This document shows positions 11,200 to 21,326 of a stretch of 64,000 bases of DNA, one piece after another. The notes under the pieces are model-generated. The model saw only the letters and a list, made by a program, of their open reading frames with translations. It made no database searches and had not been told where the DNA came from. The position numbers and the translations under genes are program-made. This DNA is from Siphonodentalium dalli (Eukaryota > Mollusca > Scaphopoda > Gadilida > Siphonodentaliidae). Numbering within the stretch: the stretch's first letter is position 1; every line of letters starts with the position of its first letter. The stretch lies in the NCBI GenBank assembly GCA_032622095.1, contig CP136064.1:5635512-5699511 (forward strand), given 5' to 3'.

Positions 11200-11640
11200 T
11201 ACAGTACAGTGATCCCCCAAGAGAAGTTGATATATCTTCTCACACATAGTCGTATATATGTACGATTCCATTTAGTAATGTGTCACAAGGTCAATGGCAC
11301 ATGGCTTTCTGACATCTTCATAGTCGAATCATTCCATTTCGTAATCGTTTGCAATCTGAGGTCAATGCCACACGGCAACCTAACAAAAACACTGTATAAG
11401 TATCAATCACTTGGCCCCCGAAGCAGCTATTTAAGTTACGTATCTGGATCAACCTGATGTGTATAATCACCAATCACTTGGCGCTGAAGCCATTCACCTT
11501 CCAACATCTCTCACTTTCAATGATAGTCGTTATAATACAATTGTCAAAAAAACGTCTCAATCGATGGAGAATATAACTGATACCTATCTATTTATGCATA
11601 GTGAATCTGTCTCCATTTATGCATGCCCACTCCAGTGATT
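11200..11640. other. Unassigned sequence with short local duplications
   Basis: CCATTTAGTAATGTGTC and CCATTTCGTAATCGTTTG, each followed by a GGTCAATG-like word, look like a decayed local duplication; CAATCACTTGGC also occurs twice. A related CCATTTCGTAATCGTCTGC lies at about 10241. No gene seen. Confidence 0.45.
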
Positions 11641-11699
11641 CCCTTTCCCCTGTCGGGATTGATTTTGCTAACTTCCTCTAAATTTAGACTTCGCACCAA

Positions 11700-13450
11700 C
11701 TTGAATGGGACCGTCTCATGTGCGGGAATTCCTCGCTATCTATTGATTGTTCGAGATATGAAGCCACTGGCTACTTACTTACATTGTCCCATAACAATTT
11801 CTCACGAGGTTAATGTTATTATTCTGATGAATTTGATTTAATGCAGTACTGAAGCACTAAGTTCTTGATGAATCTTATGTAACTACATGTACATGTATAT
11901 GTCTCCTTTATTACGACAATTAACAGACAGTCTATAAAAACACTTGACATGGTGGGATATTTGAGATACCACCAAGTCCTAGCATCAATGTTCTGCTTTG
12001 AAAAAAACAAACATTTGGCACTAAATACATTACTATATAGAAAATATCAGAAATGATAAATATATCTCCTATATATATATATAGATAAATATATGCTTTG
12101 TCTATATATATATATGTCAAACAATTTTTAAATACATTGTAGGATTCCAAACTTCGGAAAGGACTATAGCCATCGAAATTAATAAAAATGTTCCATGGCA
12201 AATTTTGTGCTGTGGCATTATAGGTTCTGCATGTTGCTATGGCATTTCCCATGGCATTGCTTATTGCCATTTCCAATTTCAAAGACTGGGACTGACCATA
12301 ATCCACGCTTGTTGTCAGATCCATTCAACTATTGTTCATACATCATATTTTATATTGTATAGATTTGACTTGCCTTGTCTCATGTGCTGAATTCCTCGCT
12401 GTCTATTGATTGTTCGAGATATGAAGCCACTGGCTACTTACTTACATTGTCCCATAACAATTTCTCACGAGGTTAATGCGTTTGTGGCTATTTTATCGCC
12501 CGTGTTATTATTCTGATGAATAGCGTCTGAATTTGATTTAACACAGTACTGAAGCACTAGTTCCTAGAATCTACCACCATCAGGAATCTTATCTAATTTT
12601 ATGTCTCTTTTATTACGACCATCACGGGTCAGTCTATAAATACATGTGATGTGATGCGATATTTCAAGATACCACCAAGTCCTAACATCAAAGTTCTGCT
12701 TTGATAACAACAAATATTTGGCACTAAATACATTACTGTATAGAAAAGATCAGAAATGATAAATATATGCTCTGTCCATATATAAATGTGAAACAATTTT
12801 CAAATAGGATTCCAAAGTTCGGGAAGGACTACAGCCCTCGAAATTAAGAAAAATGTTCCACAGCAAATTTTGTGGTCCTTTTTCGACTTGTTTTACTTAG
12901 AAAATTTCTCACTTTTTCGGTTTCCGGTTGATATCTCAAGTTTGGATCCTTTAATTGCAAATACCATTTTTAATGGGATCAGTCAAGTTCGAATTTGAGT
13001 TTGATCCGATGATTTTTCTCAGAGTTGTGGGCTTTTCTTTTCTTGTAATTTTCTTTATTTTGTGCCAATTTGAGGTTATATTTTGACGTTAAGAGTTTTT
13101 TAAAGATTTGGTTATTTGTATGCATGTCAGTAGTGAGACAATGCACAAGTGTCTTATCCATATAGTATACTTCTACAAAGCCTCCGCTCCAAATGAAGCC
13201 ACCGGTTCGGGGGACACTGTGGCCGAGCGGCCTTTTATTTATTTTATATATAGATATATATTATATAGATTTGACGTGTTCCATCTCGTGGGCGGAATTC
13301 CTCGCTGTCTATTGATTGTGTGAGATATGAAGCCATTGGCTACTTACTTACATTGTCCCATAACATCTTCTCATGAGGTTAATGCGTTTGTGGCTTTTGT
13401 ATCGCCCGTGTTATTAATCTGATGAATAGCGTCTGAATTTGATTTAATGC
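11700..13450 (+). repeat. Three-copy decayed local duplication
   Basis: Blocks beginning near 11706, 12373 and 13265 share GGAATTCCTCGCTRTCTATT, GATATGAAGCCAYTGGCTAC and TTACATTGTCCCATAACA. The first two continue through TTACGACAATTAACAG-like text, GATACCACCAAGTCC and TTTGGCACTAAATACATTAC. The third is short. Indels and substitutions show the copies are old. The TA-rich runs at 12065-12115 and 13240-13265 lie inside or next to the blocks. No coding region. Confidence 0.75.
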
Positions 13451-13485
13451 TAATACACTCAGATATATCACGTCCCGTGTGTTTA

Positions 13486-13931
13486 CAAGCCTTCAAATAG
13501 TGCATCTGTCATTTGCAGAATGATAACCCCAGAGGGTGAATTTAGTGATGCTATCCCGCACAGAGGGCTAGCATCACCAAATTCACCCTCTGGAGACCTC
13601 ATTCTGCTTAGGCCTAATCTTCTGGGAAGTATCTATAGTATCAAATTAACATTGTTTTTAGTTACGTTTTCCCATCTGGGAAGTTTATATATCCCCTAAT
13701 TTGCAGAAGGTAAAATCCGTAATCGAGGTGCCCAATGTGTGACCATCACCAACTTCAACTGGGGAACTTAAATCTGATCCTAGATCTACCATAGCAGTTG
13801 AGGGTCAAAGCAGAATGAGGTCCCCAGAGGGTGAATTTAGTGATGCTAGCCCGCTATGCGGGATAGCGTCACTAAATTAACCCTCTGGGGACCTCATTCT
13901 GCAAATGACAGACACGCTATTTGCAGGCTTG
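13486..13931. mobile_element. Family A MITE, full-length copy
   Basis: Ends CAAGCCTTCAAATAG and CTATTTGCAGGCTTG, each followed inward by a GGGTGAATTTAGTGATGCTA hairpin. The centre is about 200 bp and contains CAATTTG-like AATTTGCAGAAGG and GGGGAACTTAAATCTG, which recur in other long A copies. A second A copy is directly joined at the right. Confidence 0.8.
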
Positions 13932-14038
13932 TGTCTGTCATTTGCAGAATGAGTTCCCCAGAGGGTGAATTTAGTGACGCTACCATGTACAGCACTAAAT
14001 TCACCCTCTGGGGACCTTATTCTGCAAATGACTGACAT
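13932..14038. mobile_element. Family A single-hairpin copy
   Basis: TGTCTGTCATTTGCAGAATG to CATTTG-side complement ATTCTGCAAATGACTGACAT around one short loop (CTACCATGTACAGCAC). Only one of the two terminal hairpins is present, the form expected from recombination between the ends of a full-length element or from end-only transposition. Confidence 0.7.
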
Positions 14039-14045
14039 AGTATAT

Positions 14046-14375
14046 CACGTATCGTGCGTTTGTAGACTGTCTTGTGATCCTTGTAATAAGACAGACATAT
14101 AGTTGTTGTAATGCCCTAAATAATTGACTCCTTAACCACAGCAGTATTATGGGTAACTTTTCAGGATTTAGTCGGAAATATGGCTTGTTACCATTCATCG
14201 GAAGATCTCGGGGAGAGCTTTCCGATGAATGGCAACCAGCCATATTTCCGACTAAATCCTGAAAAGTTACCCATAATTCTGCTGTGGTTAAGGAGTCGAT
14301 TACTTACAGTATAACTATAACACGTATCGTGTGTTTGTAGACTGTCTTGTTATCCTTGTAATAAGACAGACATAT
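14046..14375. mobile_element. Family B MITE between two 55-bp direct repeats
   Basis: The B copy occupies about 14105-14310, with both arms and a GATCTCGGGGAGAGC turn, and a worn right tip. It is flanked by near-identical 55-bp blocks (14046-14100 and 14321-14375) that both contain GTAGACTGTCTTGT and CTTGTAATAAGACAGACATA. Such long flanking copies are not a TA duplication; they imply a local duplication around the element. Confidence 0.75.
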
Positions 14376-14652
14376 ACACATGTAGTTACATAAGATTTCT
14401 CATGATTGTAGATTCTGGCGTGTCTCAGGGGGTCAGTTAATGCAATTTTGAATAGCAGATATAGGCTGGTTATATCGAACTTTTGACATTTCAACTTCCC
14501 AAGCAATAGCCTTTCTTTTAGAAAACTTATCCCAATTTCTTGACCAACAGAAATGTGACGTTATTGTCCAAAAATGACTTCGTCGAGAACATAGAATCTA
14601 TAATATTTATTTAAAAGCCTTGAAAATAGTGTGTACAAACTGGAGATGACTT
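14376..14652. other. Intronic sequence upstream of the exon
   Basis: No repeat family or coding signal recognised. Confidence 0.5.
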
Positions 14653-14799
14653 TCAGTCATGTGATAAACACAGAACCACATTTTTGACCCTCTTGTGAAT
14701 ATCAGTCATGTGATAAACACAGAACCACATTTTTGACCCTCTTGTGGATATCAGTCATGTGATAAACACAGAACCACATTTTTGACCCTCTTGTGAATA
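14653..14799. repeat. 49-bp tandem repeat, three copies, just upstream of the exon
   Basis: Unit starts TCAGTCATGTGATAAACACA and includes CCACATTTTTGACCCTCTTG. Copies start at 14653, 14702 and 14751 and are nearly identical. The array ends 77 bp before the exon. Confidence 0.95.
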
Positions 14800-14857
14800 C
14801 CTTCATCTTGTACTACTCTCTTCACATCACAACAGTATAAGACATTAACTAATTGTT

Positions 14858-14876
14858 GTCTGTTTTTTATCCACAG
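14858..14876 (+). promoter_or_regulatory. Splice acceptor and pyrimidine tract
   Basis: A T-rich tract TGTCTGTTTTTTATCCACAG ends in the AG at 14875-14876 and is followed directly by the conserved reading frame. The fit to the metazoan acceptor consensus is good. Confidence 0.85.
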
Positions 14877-14976
14877 GTCGATGAGATTCGGCAGATGATA
14901 GACAAAATATCTGACAATGTGGACGAAGTTAAAAAGAAACATAGTGCAATACTGTCGGCACCTAACACCGATGATA
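14877..14976 (+). CDS. stx1: Internal exon of syntaxin-1 (plasma-membrane SNARE)
   Basis: Exon of 100 bp, entering in phase 0 and leaving after 33 codons plus one base. It encodes [20 protein letters not shown] followed by [13 protein letters not shown]. Known syntaxin-1 proteins of vertebrates and insects carry VEEIRxxIDKIxxNVEEVKxK and KHSAIL at the start of the N-terminal Habc regulatory bundle, so this is helix Ha. Syntaxin-1 is the presynaptic Qa-SNARE that pairs with SNAP-25 and synaptobrevin and is clamped by Munc18 through Habc. From memory, the human STX1A exon covering this block has the same length and phases. The Habc N-terminal part lies upstream, and the SNARE motif and membrane anchor downstream; neither is in the window. 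The conserved frame, AG acceptor and GTAAGT donor make a pseudogene unlikely. Other close paralogues (syntaxin 2, 3 or 4 type) are possible, but [11 protein letters not shown] favours type 1. Confidence 0.93.
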
Positions 14977-14982
14977 GTAAGT
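14977..14982 (+). promoter_or_regulatory. Splice donor GTAAGT
   Basis: Canonical donor directly after the last exon base. It splits the next codon after its first base (A), as expected if the following residue is lysine. Confidence 0.85.
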
Positions 14983-15046
14983 CTATTACATACACGTTGT
15001 ACTCTTTAGTTCCAGCCTTTATCAGCTCAACTGGAAGTTTGAGTTA

Positions 15047-15317
15047 CAGTAATGCCCTAAGTAATCGACTCCTTAACCACAGCAGAATTATGGGTAACTT
15101 TTCAGGATTTATTCAGAAATATGGCTTGTTGCCATTCATCGGATAGATAGATCTCAAATTCGTTTCAATTCTATAAGAAATTTATTAACCTCAGTTCAAA
15201 TCGAATTTAATGCACTCGGTTAATAAATTTCTCTCCCAGTCATATTTCCGACTAAATCCTGAAAAGTTACCCATAATTCTGCTGTGGTTAAGGAGTCGAT
15301 TACTTAGGGCATTACTG
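15047..15317. mobile_element. Family B MITE with nested H element, 70 bp after the exon
   Basis: TA-flanked CAGTAATGCCCTAA to TTAGGGCATTACTG. The hairpin turn is replaced by an 84-90 bp insert (about 15148-15235) bounded by AGAAATTTATTAACC and GGTTAATAAATTTCT, here called H. The same insert occurs at 34600-34715. Confidence 0.85.
15148..15235. mobile_element. Family H insert inside a B element
   Basis: Starts ATCTCAAATTCGTTTCAATT and ends GTTAATAAATTTCTCTC. It contains the inverted pair AGAAATTTATTAACC / GGTTAATAAATTTCT. Compared with the second copy it lacks about 28 bp in the middle. Confidence 0.6.
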
Positions 15318-15319
15318 TA

Positions 15320-15945
15320 TTGTCATGGGTTGACGTCCATCCTTGTGTCGTGGTGGGTTCATCAACAATTTCCTTTAGCAAATCCTACAAATCACATATC
15401 TCATCTGATTGTCACCAAAATTCATATTGATCTTCAGGGTGACCTCTACATGGGAGCCATCAATTTTTTACGTCATTAAAAACATGAGCAGCCATCTTGG
15501 ATTTCGAAGTTGAATCAATCGGCAGGCCGCATTTATTGGACAATTGTTTTGGAAAATTACAGGCATGTTTAGGATCACCTTTAGATAGGAGCTATCAAAT
15601 ATGAATGATTTTCGATGAAAAACATGGCTGCTGGCAGCCATCATTGATTTTACTCTTTGCATGACCAAATCTTTTGGCACACCATACAGACCACATCCTT
15701 CATCTGATCGTCTCCAAACTTGATATGGATCTTTTTTGGTGACCATTAGATGGAAACCATAACATTTTTCTAAATTTCATTTAAAAGCATGGCTGCCAGT
15801 GGCCATCTTGTATTTTCCTCTTTACATCTCTCATTCGATAATCACCAAACTTAATATGAACCTCTGAATGGGAAGCGATCAATTTTTACCAAATTTGTTA
15901 CATAAAACATAGCTGTCAGCAGCCATCTTGAATTTTATATAATGG
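15320..15945. repeat. Degenerate repeats with GGCTGCCAGCAGCCATCTTG motif
   Basis: Four diverged blocks, each with a version of ATGGCTGCCAGCAGCCATC, then CCTACAG-like text, then TCACCAAACTTNATATG and a GATGGGAGCTAT-like box. Spacing is roughly 120-200 bp. A second series lies at 18370-18900. The palindromic GGCTGCCAGCAGCC core and the block order suggest an old dispersed element with internal repeats. No open frame is maintained. Confidence 0.6.
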
Positions 15946-16261
15946 TTTTGCTTCATTGTTACATATATACTTGCTGAACCCCCAAACTTCATGTATCTCT
16001 TGTATCTTCATGTTGACATCTAGTATTGCATAGACATTCCAACTTTCCGCAGCATTCATTATCGCTCCATTAACTGTAACATTTGACATTAGCCTCTTTC
16101 CAAGTTGAGCTTCAGTGTCATTGACACTTTCATTCCCCCTGGAGATCAACGAATGATCTATGACATAGTTACGTTTCAAAAGGTATCAAACTCATGTCAC
16201 TGTGTTGACAGCTACGATTATCAGAAGTCTCTTACTACTGGACCGTGATTTAATTCAACAC
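15946..16261. other. Unassigned intronic sequence
   Basis: A minus-strand ORF of 87 codons (15916-16179) has no recognisable family and no splice context. I regard it as chance. Confidence 0.45.
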
Positions 16262-16572
16262 AACACAATTCACCTCTTGAGATTTGAACATTGTTGAGTG
16301 ATTAGGCCAAAAAAAAACAACCTCTTTGTTTCCGATACCCTGCCTGGCTTGAGATTTGAACATTGTTGAGTGATTAGGCCAAAAAAAAACAACCTCTTTG
16401 TTTCCGATACCCTGCCTGGCTTGAGATTTGAACATTGTTGAGTGATTAGGCCAAAAAAAAACAACCTCTTTGTTTCCGATACCCTGCCTGGCTTGAGATT
16501 TGAACATTGTTGAGTGATTAGGCCAAAAAAAAAAACCTCTTTGTTTCCGATACCCTGCCTGGCTTGAGATTT
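16262..16572. repeat. 72-bp tandem repeat, four copies
   Basis: Each unit has CTTGAGATTTGAACATTGTT, GTGATTAGGCC, a run of nine or ten A, then CCTCTTTGTTTCCGATACCC. Copies start at 16276, 16348, 16420 and near 16492. They are nearly identical apart from poly-A length. Confidence 0.95.
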
Positions 16573-16973
16573 TCTTGCCTGCCTCAATTTTTTATTTTCA
16601 ATTTTCTCTAGATGGCTAGTCTATAGTTATCTGTTACAGTGTCAATGTGAATATTTATAATTTTGTCCCAATCCCAAAATCAAAAGTAAGTAGAGATCTT
16701 ACTGCAGAGTGAATGAATTCAAGGGACAGCATGTCTTTATCAAATGCTTGGCTCATTTTCAATGCACATTGATTTGACATGTTCCATGGCACTGTGACTA
16801 CACTATTATATCACTTACGGCTGAAAGGTTTAAAAAAAAAAAATGTAACGAAATAAATCCCTGCCTGCCTGTCTTGAAAATTATCCCAATGTTATCGGAA
16901 ACTTAGAAGTTTTTTGTTTTGGCCTGATACAGTTACACATCAATTAACATGACAGGGAGTCACTGTCAGGAAA
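16573..16973. repeat. Inverted counterpart of the 72-bp unit and spacer
   Basis: At about 16862-16930 the sequence GTTATCGGAAAC, then GTTTTTTGTTTTGGCCTGAT, is the reverse complement of the array unit's GGCC(A)n and TTTCCGATACCC segments, together with CCTGCCTGCC. The array and this arm enclose about 290 bp, so the array probably expanded from one arm of a foldback element. Confidence 0.6.
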
Positions 16974-17040
16974 CTTAATAGTTCACCACAGGGACCAGCT
17001 GAGAGATGTAGAGTCAGGCAGGGAGAAGTTATCAAGGCTG
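16974..17040. mobile_element. Family L end fragment
   Basis: CAGGGACCAGCTGAGAG and GGCAGGGAGAAGTTATC match the left end of the L elements at 27339 and 42401. Confidence 0.55.
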
Positions 17041-17053
17041 CGGATCACACGTA

Positions 17054-17550
17054 CAGTAATGCTCTAAATAATCCACTCCTTAACCCTTTACCCAACAGAA
17101 CGGCCCTGTGCCAATGCATTCTCTTATATATGCGAGTCGACCATAGGTCGCCTCGCATATATAAGAGAATGCATTGGCTTAACACATTAAAAATTATAAA
17201 ATTGTTAAAGAATGTAAGAAAAAATGGTAAAAAGTGTTAAAAAAAGATTTTTTTTAGGCCAATGCATTCTCTTATATATGCGAGGCGACCTATGGTCGAC
17301 TCGCATATATAAGAGAATGCATTGGCACAGGGCATAACTGTAACTATCACAATGTGGTCAAGGAGCCGATTTCAATGATATCCATATTTGTATGGTTCTA
17401 TTGAGACAGACCGAAGATATTTTAGGCTGTTGAAGCTTTATTTGGCCGGTTTTGGCCGGTTTGTTGGGTAAAGGGTTAACCACAGCAGAATTATGGGTCA
17501 TTTTTCAGGATTTAGTCGGAAATATGGCTTGTTCCCATTCATCGGAAAGC
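17054..17550. mobile_element. Family B left arm split by a C insertion
   Basis: The left arm runs 17054-17083, is interrupted by C at its TTAA, and resumes at 17476 as TTAACCACAGCAGAATTATG to GGAAATATGGCTTGTTCCC. The right arm is missing. Confidence 0.9.
17084..17475 (+). mobile_element. Family C MITE, complete, nested in B
   Basis: Ends CCCTTTACCCAACAGAAC and TTTGTTGGGTAAAGGG with TTAA on both sides (17080-17083 and 17476-17479). It contains two copies of the CCAATGCATTCTCTTATATA palindrome in opposite orientation, separated by an A/T-rich spacer. A right segment with AGACAGACCGAAGATATTTT and TTGGCCGGTTTTGGCCGG follows. Complete length is 392 bp. The TTAA target and CCCTTT ends fit a piggyBac-type mover; no transposase is encoded. 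Confidence 0.92.
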
Positions 17551-17600
17551 TAAAGAAATAGTCGCAGATATCATGTCATGATAATACCATGAGTGGAATA

Positions 17601-17813
17601 CAGTAATGCTCTAATTAATCGACTGCTTAACCACAGCAGAATTATGGGAATTTTTCTGGATTTAGTCGGGAAATATGGCTTGTTGCCATTCATTGGAAAG
17701 CTCTCAGTGAGAGCTTTCCGATAAATGGCAACAAGCCATATTTCCAACTAAATCCTGAATTTTTTTCCATAATTCCTCTGTGGTTAAGGAGTCGATTAAT
17801 TAGAGCATTACTG
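17601..17813. mobile_element. Family B MITE, intact
   Basis: TA-flanked CAGTAATGCTCTAATTAAT to ATTAATTAGAGCATTACTG, 213 bp, turn GCTCTCAGTGAGAGC. Arms have a few mismatches (for example GGGAATTTTTCTGG against TGAATTTTTTTCC). Confidence 0.9.
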
Positions 17814-17815
17814 TA

Positions 17816-18369
17816 CATATGAGAGAATAGACTGCTATCAGGGTGAAGTCATATATTACAAACTTAAATCAACAAATGGGACGTGAAACTAATGTCACCT
17901 ACGATGATATTTCATGAAACTATTTGTTGTTTGCCCACATAAAGAAATAGTCGCAGATAAATAAAGACTCCTTGATGTATTTAATGGCATGTATTTAATG
18001 ATGTAACTTTTCAAACTCTTCATTAATTAGAGTTTGTTTGAAAATATTGGAAGTCTAGTATTTTGAGACGTAGCATACGGAATGTAAACAGATGACAAAC
18101 CGGAAGTCAAAGGTAAACTGGCACTATTTGCTGTTATGCAACAAACGTTGCATATCACAATTTATGGAATAGAATAATGGTAGGATCTTGTAATAAAGAG
18201 AATATGAATAAATACTTAGAAATGTTACATTAATATCATAATTATCATGAAATAGTAACCATAACTTCAACAAACAGAGAAGTATTATATTGAACTAAAT
18301 CAAAATATGTCATTCAGGCTGGAAAATAATCCAAATTTGTATAAATTTGTGTACCAGTCTTTTTTAGCT
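17816..18369. other. Unassigned intronic sequence
   Basis: AAAGAAATAGTCGCAGATA occurs at about 17554 and 17942, a short local duplication around the B copy. No gene seen. Confidence 0.5.
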
Positions 18370-18900
18370 CAACTTCACAAAGTAAATTTTGAGCTATTGC
18401 CATGGGTTGTTGTCCGCCATGCATGCTTAAAAAAAAAAAAATCCTTCGGCATGACCTACATGCCGCATCCCTCATCCGATCTTCACCAAACTTCATATGC
18501 AGCTTCAGTGTGACCTATAGATGGGAGCTATAAATTTTTCCGCGATGAAAAACTTGGCTGCCAGCAGCCATCTTGGATTTCAAATTTTAATTCATCCGCA
18601 CACCCTGCAGTCCGCATTTATTGGAAAATTGTTTTGAAACTTTACAGGCTTGTTTAGGATCACCGATAGATGGGAGCTATGTAATTTGAACGGTTTTCGA
18701 TGAAACCCATGGTGGCCAGCAGCCATCTTGGATTATACTCTTTGCATGACTAAATCCTCTAGATTGGAGCCATCGATTATTTCTGAAATTCGTTATAGAA
18801 CATGGCTGCCAGCAGTTGTCTTTGATCTCAAATTTGAAACTATCCGTACACCCTGCAGCCTACTGTACATTTATTGGTGAAATGTTTGAAGTGAAAATAA
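18370..18900. repeat. Second series of GGCTGCCAGCAGCCATCTTG repeats
   Basis: Contains CTTGGCTGCCAGCAGCCATC (18556), GGTGGCCAGCAGCCATCTTG (18712) and CATGGCTGCCAGCAGTTGTC (18802) with TTCACCAAACTTCATATGC and GATGGGAGCTATNNAATTT boxes between. Same family as 15320-15945. Confidence 0.6.
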
Positions 18901-19486
18901 TACACTATTTTAACATATATAAAAAGAAAGTCCTCCCCTAATATATTCTGTAATATTTTCGGATATATTTAATTGGATTTTGATGAAACTTTCCACAAAT
19001 GATTTGTGGTACCAAAGACATCAAGTGTGCTAAGAACTGTGCTGTGAGGTGAGATATCGCTGAGTGATCACAAATTGAATGGAAAAGGGGCACTTCTCAA
19101 AAGTTGCAAAAACACAGGTAGAGTGATCACAGTCATTCGGCTGTGCCTTTGTCCCTACTTCTCACACAGGCTTGGAACATCCTTATCTGTTGGTACCTCA
19201 ATTGCCCACATTTTGGGAAATACGGTTTACTGAAAAATGGCTTCAAAGAGGCTGATTTCATTAACTTCTCTGTTGCTCATGGCATGAAACTTCAAGGTGT
19301 AATTCCTAAGGAATGTGGTTAGGCTGAATGGCCTGGGCATGCAGCGGGCACATTAGATCCCAAAGATGTTATCGTCACTTTTGGTTGTGTCTCTGATGCC
19401 ACTAAACATTTGCTTGAAGTTTCGTCAAAATGCATCCAATATCTCTTAAAATATTACTGAATATATTAGTGGGGACTTTCTTTTTT
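18901..19486. other. Unassigned intronic sequence
   Basis: No gene or repeat recognised. Short coding-like runs near 19200-19440 are broken by stops and match nothing I know. Confidence 0.4.
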
Positions 19487-19620
19487 GGATGTGTTTATAT
19501 GCTGGAATGGCAGAGAAATGTACTTCTCCCTAGGATAAAAATAGGGAGAAATGAAATAATTAAGGAAAATATATCTTCCATGTCCCCTTCTTGGCTGGTG
19601 CCTGTAGTTCACCGATAGGT
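19487..19620. mobile_element. Family L fragment
   Basis: GTACTTCTCCCTAGGATAAA, TAGGGAGAAATG and CTTCTTGGCTGGTGCCTG correspond to the interior and right end of L (compare CTTCTCCCTGGGACAAAAAT at 33314). Confidence 0.5.
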
Positions 19621-19872
19621 TTCAAACTCATATGTTGACAGTTAGGATAATCGGAAGACTCTTACCACCGGATAAGTGAGGGGGGTAACAGTATGCCAGC
19701 ACTCGGAGCCAACTCATGCACCAATATATATCTGGAAATCGCTAATTGTCGTATTGCATTATGATTGAATGGAATATGTTTGGGTTCGCGTTGATCAATA
19801 GTGAATTAGTCTTGTATAAGTTCTAACACTCAGAGGTTCACTGTATCATTTGTATGTAAAGAGGTCATTCAC
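19621..19872. other. Unassigned intronic sequence
   Basis: No gene or repeat family recognised in this short stretch between the L fragment and the F element. Confidence 0.4.
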
Positions 19873-20258
19873 AATTTTTTACCCTGTGCCAATGCATTCT
19901 CTTATATATGCGAGTCGACCATAGGTCGCCTCGCATATATAAGAGAATGCATTGGCCTAACAATTTTTTATCATTTTTTTTAAATAAATGTTTCTTACAA
20001 TATTTAGGACATAAAATAAAAAAACATCCATTACCCTGCAGGGAGCCCCACACACATATAGAAGCATATAGAAGAGTGTCGTCTGCTCATGTTTGTCTGG
20101 GGCTCTGTATGGGTGAAATTATAAAATTGTTAAAGAATACAAGAAAAAATTATTTAAATTGTAAAAAATTGTTAGGCCAATGTATTCTCTTATATATGCG
20201 AGGCGACCTATGGTCGACTCGCATATATAAGAGAATGCATTGGCACAGGGTAAAAAAA
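19873..20258 (+). mobile_element. Family F element, core portion
   Basis: TTTTTTACCCTGTGCCAATG to CATTGGCACAGGGTAAAAAA enclose two opposed hairpin cores. The spacer holds CCATTACCCTGCAGGGAGCC and GTCTGGGGCTCTGTATGGG. The outer 35-bp repeats of the complete copy (52682-53139) are not visible here. Confidence 0.8.
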
Positions 20259-21127
20259 ATCCAAAGTGCCGTCTCTTTGATCTGGTTACAAGCCATGTCA
20301 TAACAATATCAAATCAGCAATCTCATCATCTCCCTCTGTGGTTTTAAAATGTATGATTTGATCAGCTGAGAACTAATTTCCTTAATTAGTATGTGCTGAC
20401 CTACTTTCTGTTCATGTTATTCCCCGGAGAATACAATAAATGTCTCTGATATAAGGGCACTATACACAGCATGATGGTACAATACAAAGCACATAATGGT
20501 ATTCTCGCCTGCTGTCATGCATATTCTGTATGAATCAACATGCATTTTTACTTTAATAATACCCACCCCCCCTTGTTATGGGGTGATATAATCTCCTTGT
20601 TATGGGGGCGATATATAGGATCAGCTTTGTATAGTGTTACGTCTAACCGTCCGTCCGTCTGTTAGTCAATTATTTTTAAAAACTTTCACCGATATTTAGT
20701 ACCATGGGATTATGAGTATGAGTATGAGGTCTGACTGATGTGTAGTTATCCCAATTTTTCGACTTAGCTCAAAGAATTTTTTTGCAATGTGCATAATTTT
20801 GTCCGAGCTTGAATTGCTACAATTTCTGGTAAATTTTAAAAAAACTTGGTACAGATACATAACCACTATGCAACTGCGATTATGAGCTCAAAGATTTTTT
20901 TGGCAACATGCATAATTTTGTATTCCTTGTTTTTTTCCAAATAGGTTAAAGGATTACACTGGTGTAATTTTTCTCAGTCAATATCGATGCCCGCTAATCC
21001 ACTGAACATGTTGCTGAAAAGATTTTTGTGATAGGTCCCCCGTAACTGAAGTTATGGTGATTCATGCAATTGAATATTACTTTATGGATTATGCAGTCCT
21101 TTCGATACTAAATGGTACTAGATGGTA
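20259..21127. other. Unassigned sequence with a dispersed-repeat relic
   Basis: Between 20560 and 20960 there is CTTGTTATGGGG twice, TCCGTCCGTCTGTTAGTCAA, and two copies of a CTCAAAGANTTTTTTTGGCAA-like block with GCATAATTTTGT. The style resembles the 46130 and 48590 relics (CCGTCCATTAGTCTGTC). No gene seen. Confidence 0.45.
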
Positions 21128-21300
21128 GACAGACAGATAATAAAAGTGCAGAATGTGTCCTATTTAATGAAGTGAAATGTTCAGATAATAAGTTCAACAA
21201 ACAGCCTATGGTTGTTTGTTAAACTTATTATCTGAACATTTCCAAACAAATAACTACTCGTCAATGAGTACTTAGCATAGAAAGGTTAATCAAGGATTCT
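21128..21300. repeat. Family I dispersed repeat with hairpin
   Basis: AATAAAAGTGCAGAATG is followed by a hairpin whose arms are ATGTTCAGATAATAAGTT and AACTTATTATCTGAACAT, then AACTACTCGTCAATGAG and ATAGAAAGGTTAAT. The same order recurs at 25063-25230 and 40499-40800. Confidence 0.8.
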
Positions 21301-21326
21301 GATACAGTGAATGGTACAGTGATATA

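Noticed and set aside
14853-15146. 97-codon ORF starting [11 protein letters not shown] as the gene model
   Set aside because: The first codons lie in the pyrimidine tract and acceptor, and the last part is intron and B transposon; only 14877-14976 is exon.
16250-16587. Repetitive minus-strand ORFs of 85 and 105 codons
   Set aside because: Both are readings of the 72-bp array in two frames.
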